Virus record (IMG/VR): IMGVR_UViG_3300034812_000267 | Span: 1 to 24,936 of that record | DNA length: 24,936 bases | Source of the DNA: a virus | Direction: 5' to 3' (one strand) | Part shown: piece after piece, positions 22,879 through 24,936 of the stretch | How the letters are laid out: every line of letters starts with the position of its first letter | Position numbering within the stretch: the first letter of the stretch is position 1 | The notes under the pieces: model-generated | The model's input: the letters and a program-made list of their open reading frames with translations, nothing else | Databases searched by the model: none | Told to the model about the DNA's origin: nothing | Translations under genes and position numbers: made by a program

Positions 22879-24936
22879 CAGATTGCTAGTGCCATCGCTC
22901 TAAGGTTTTTGATTTTAGGAACACTACTTTGATCATTTCCTATCATTACTATCTTAATACTAAATTCCTGGAACTCAATTATATTTTTAAGTTCAAAGTC
23001 AAATGCACGATATTGTTTATCTGTCTCTGATGCTGGATAAGAAACAGCAGGTATTTCAATATAATTCATGTTATTAAATGATCCAGGTTGACTATCACCT
23101 TTAATCTTTGCAAAGACTTTTATATCATTATTTCCAGTTCTGATGGCATCAAACAAGACTTTGATCGATGTTGATTCATTTTCCAACGATACCTGTTTAG
23201 TGATATAAGAAGAATGTTTTCCACCAGATGGTAGTAATTCTGACGTTAGATCTAAAGCACCAGTGTTTGTAGTTTCTTTGTTTATTCTATTTGATATAGT
23301 AATAATAGAAGAACCTTGTAAATCAATTACCGGACTTAAATAATCATTTGTGGTTGACAAATTAATTTGAGTATTCAAAGTACCAGGAGAACCAGAAGCA
23401 TATGTAGTATTATTAATTGGTGATAATGCAATTCTTGGATCTGACAAATTATTTTCTACATAATTCTCAATTGATTCATATCCTTTTTGTACAAAAGATT
23501 TTTGAGAATTATTTCCAATACTAGTTCCAGATACAGAACCCAACTTAACTTGACATACAGTATCTTGTGGTACTAGTGTAGAAATTCTTGGTGTAATTGA
23601 TTCGTAAGAAATATTTCTAGATGCACGAATGTCATTTCCGCCGCCTCTCTTTGTAGAATTAGCAGAATAACTCATTGTAATTTCATATTCATCTAAACTA
23701 ATAACATTTGTTACTTGTACATCAGTATTAATCTGATTCAAAGGAATTCCATTTAATTGGAAACATTGTACTGGTGTTTCTTTAAGGTGAATTGTGGCGG
23801 TAGTTCCTAAAGCACCTCTAAGACAACCAGTTAATGTATTACCTGATAGTCCGGTATAAGAGATTACCTCATCTTGAATTTTAATAAATCCAGCGTTTGA
23901 TCCCGATACTAAAGCGTTGTTAATAGTACCCCAACCTTCAACCGCACCTAGATCTGATATTGGAGAATTTGTAATATCATTAATAGTAATAGTAGTTGTA
24001 GATGTTGATATATCTGCAGATAGCAGACCGGATGAAGTATCTGACTGAACTCCAGTTATAGTAACCTTATTATCATTTTGATGCATACCATGATTTGGTT
24101 GGGTTACTTTAATTACAGATGATCCATCTACCATGTAGAGTGCATTTTTCTGTAATTTTTGTGCTGGAATAGTTTTATTGTTTAAAATTGCCGTATAAGT
24201 TGTTCCAGTTGTGAACTTTGCTCTATTCAATACGAATTTAACATCTTCATATTGATCAGAAATCCATGTTGACTCGTTTGCAGACTTAAATACAACACCA
24301 ACATGAGGTTGTCTATCAATTGTAACTCCAGATGAAATATCTGTTTCACCTACTCTAGATACCCACAAATTATATTTTGTAGAACTACTCTTGATAGTGA
24401 AAGCATATTCATTTAAATCAGAGAGATATATGGGATTTGCAAACGTAAATTTAGTAGCAACAGTAGAATCATTAGAAGTAAATATACTAGAAGGAGGTAA
24501 TGTTACCACGGATCCAGGAACAATATTAGCAGTTGGAGTACCATTAATGACTGTTCTTAATTCAATTGTAACTGGTTCAACTTCATCTTTAGTCAAGAAG
24601 TACAATTCTAGAGATGTAATAAACACACCACCAGTTTCTTCAATAAGGAAAGATTGAGCAAGTGGGTCACCACCGCCATTATTTGGTGGTGGTGGAGGTG
24701 GATCAGGAATAAATCTAGTATTAGTTTCTTGTACAGAGTAAATTGATAGTTCTGGAGTTTCTAGTGTAGTTACAGTAGAAGTTACATCCAACTGCGTTCC
24801 CTGTGAATAATAAACACCAGTTGCATAAGAACCAGTTAAATTCTTAACCTGGAAATTATCTGGGTCATCAGATAACTTAAATTCTAAATCTCCAGTTTCA
24901 AAAGTATTTGGTGGAATAATAACAAATGCTTCTAGA
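22878..24936 (-). CDS. Large tail/baseplate virion protein (5' part beyond the window)
   Basis: The frame is open to the right edge, so about 685 residues of the C-terminal part are visible and the true start lies outside. I read 48 further residues upstream of the TTG at 24791-24789 (for example FVIIPPNTFETGDLEFKLSD), so that TTG is not the start. A proline and glycine linker (DPPPPPPNNGGGDPLAQSF) is followed by a domain opening GGVFITSLELYFLTKDE, which I associate with large structural proteins of marine T4-like phages. A motif VIKVTQPNHGMHQNDNKVTI and a long beta-rich C-terminus ending KIKNLRAMALAI follow. It may correspond to a baseplate wedge protein such as gp10, but I cannot confirm that. 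Confidence 0.78.
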   Translation of the reverse strand, partial: LEAFVIIPPNTFETGDLEFKLSDDPDNFQVKNLTGSYATGVYYSQGTQLDVTSTVTTLETPELSIYSVQETNTRFIPDPPPPPPNNGGGDPLAQSFLIEETGGVFITSLELYFLTKDEVEPVTIELRTVINGTPTANIVPGSVVTLPPSSIFTSNDSTVATKFTFANPIYLSDLNEYAFTIKSSSTKYNLWVSRVGETDISSGVTIDRQPHVGVVFKSANESTWISDQYEDVKFVLNRAKFTTGTTYTAILNNKTIPAQKLQKNALYMVDGSSVIKVTQPNHGMHQNDNKVTITGVQSDTSSGLLSADISTSTTTITINDITNSPISDLGAVEGWGTINNALVSGSNAGFIKIQDEVISYTGLSGNTLTGCLRGALGTTATIHLKETPVQCFQLNGIPLNQINTDVQVTNVISLDEYEITMSYSANSTKRGGGNDIRASRNISYESITPRISTLVPQDTVCQVKLGSVSGTSIGNNSQKSFVQKGYESIENYVENNLSDPRIALSPINNTTYASGSPGTLNTQINLSTTNDYLSPVIDLQGSSIITISNRINKETTNTGALDLTSELLPSGGKHSSYITKQVSLENESTSIKVLFDAIRTGNNDIKVFAKIKGDSQPGSFNNMNYIEIPAVSYPASETDKQYRAFDFELKNIIEFQEFSIKIVMIGNDQSSVPKIKNLRAMALAI

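Noticed and set aside
24789-24791. TTG as the start of the right-edge gene
   Set aside because: The frame is open and protein-like up to the window end, so the start lies outside.

Overview
The window is a late structural and DNA-packaging module of a T4-like myovirus, most likely a marine one (cyanophage or SAR11-phage type). Nearly all genes read leftward on the minus strand. The order, read in the direction of transcription, is the T4 order gp13-14-15-16-17-18-19-20-(67)-21-22-23. The marine type is suggested by several features I recognise from that group: the neck and fibre protein sequences, a DUF6321-like protein, small CxxC proteins around gp17, and uvsY close to the capsid genes. No host marker (photosynthesis gene, tRNA) lies in the window, so the host stays open.

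Layout, right to left. At 24936-20015 are virion proteins: a partial tail or baseplate protein, three small proteins, and a 681-residue fibre-like protein with 42-residue tandem repeats. At 19988-16445 is the neck block: a small coiled-coil protein, gp13, gp14 and gp15. At 16443-13261 is the terminase: gp16 and gp17, separated here by three small genes. At 13261-10008 are a zinc-finger protein, tail sheath gp18 and tail tube gp19. At 9976-4900 is head assembly: portal gp20, a gp67-like core protein, protease gp21, scaffold gp22 and major capsid protein gp23. A strong terminator follows gp23. At 4830-374 is a three-gene cassette of unusual virion proteins: a tail-tube-like protein with an Ig-like domain, an unrecognised 478-residue protein, and a protein with four Calx-beta-like repeats and a C-terminal von Willebrand A-like domain. 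The recombination mediator gene uvsY (377 to the left edge) overlaps the last of these.

Regulation. Short gaps between genes carry T4-type late promoter cores (NATAAATA, TATAAATA in the best cases). Seven of them contain or directly abut the stop codon of the gene upstream. Most other genes are coupled by ATGA, TGATG or TAATG overlaps. There is no gene-free stretch over 300 bases.

The most unusual content is (i) beta-rich modules of different kinds inserted in gp13, gp14, gp15 and gp18; (ii) the cassette between gp23 and uvsY, with what looks like two separate halves of one vWA-type terminal module in two different genes; and (iii) a terminator whose U-tract runs directly into the late promoter of that cassette.
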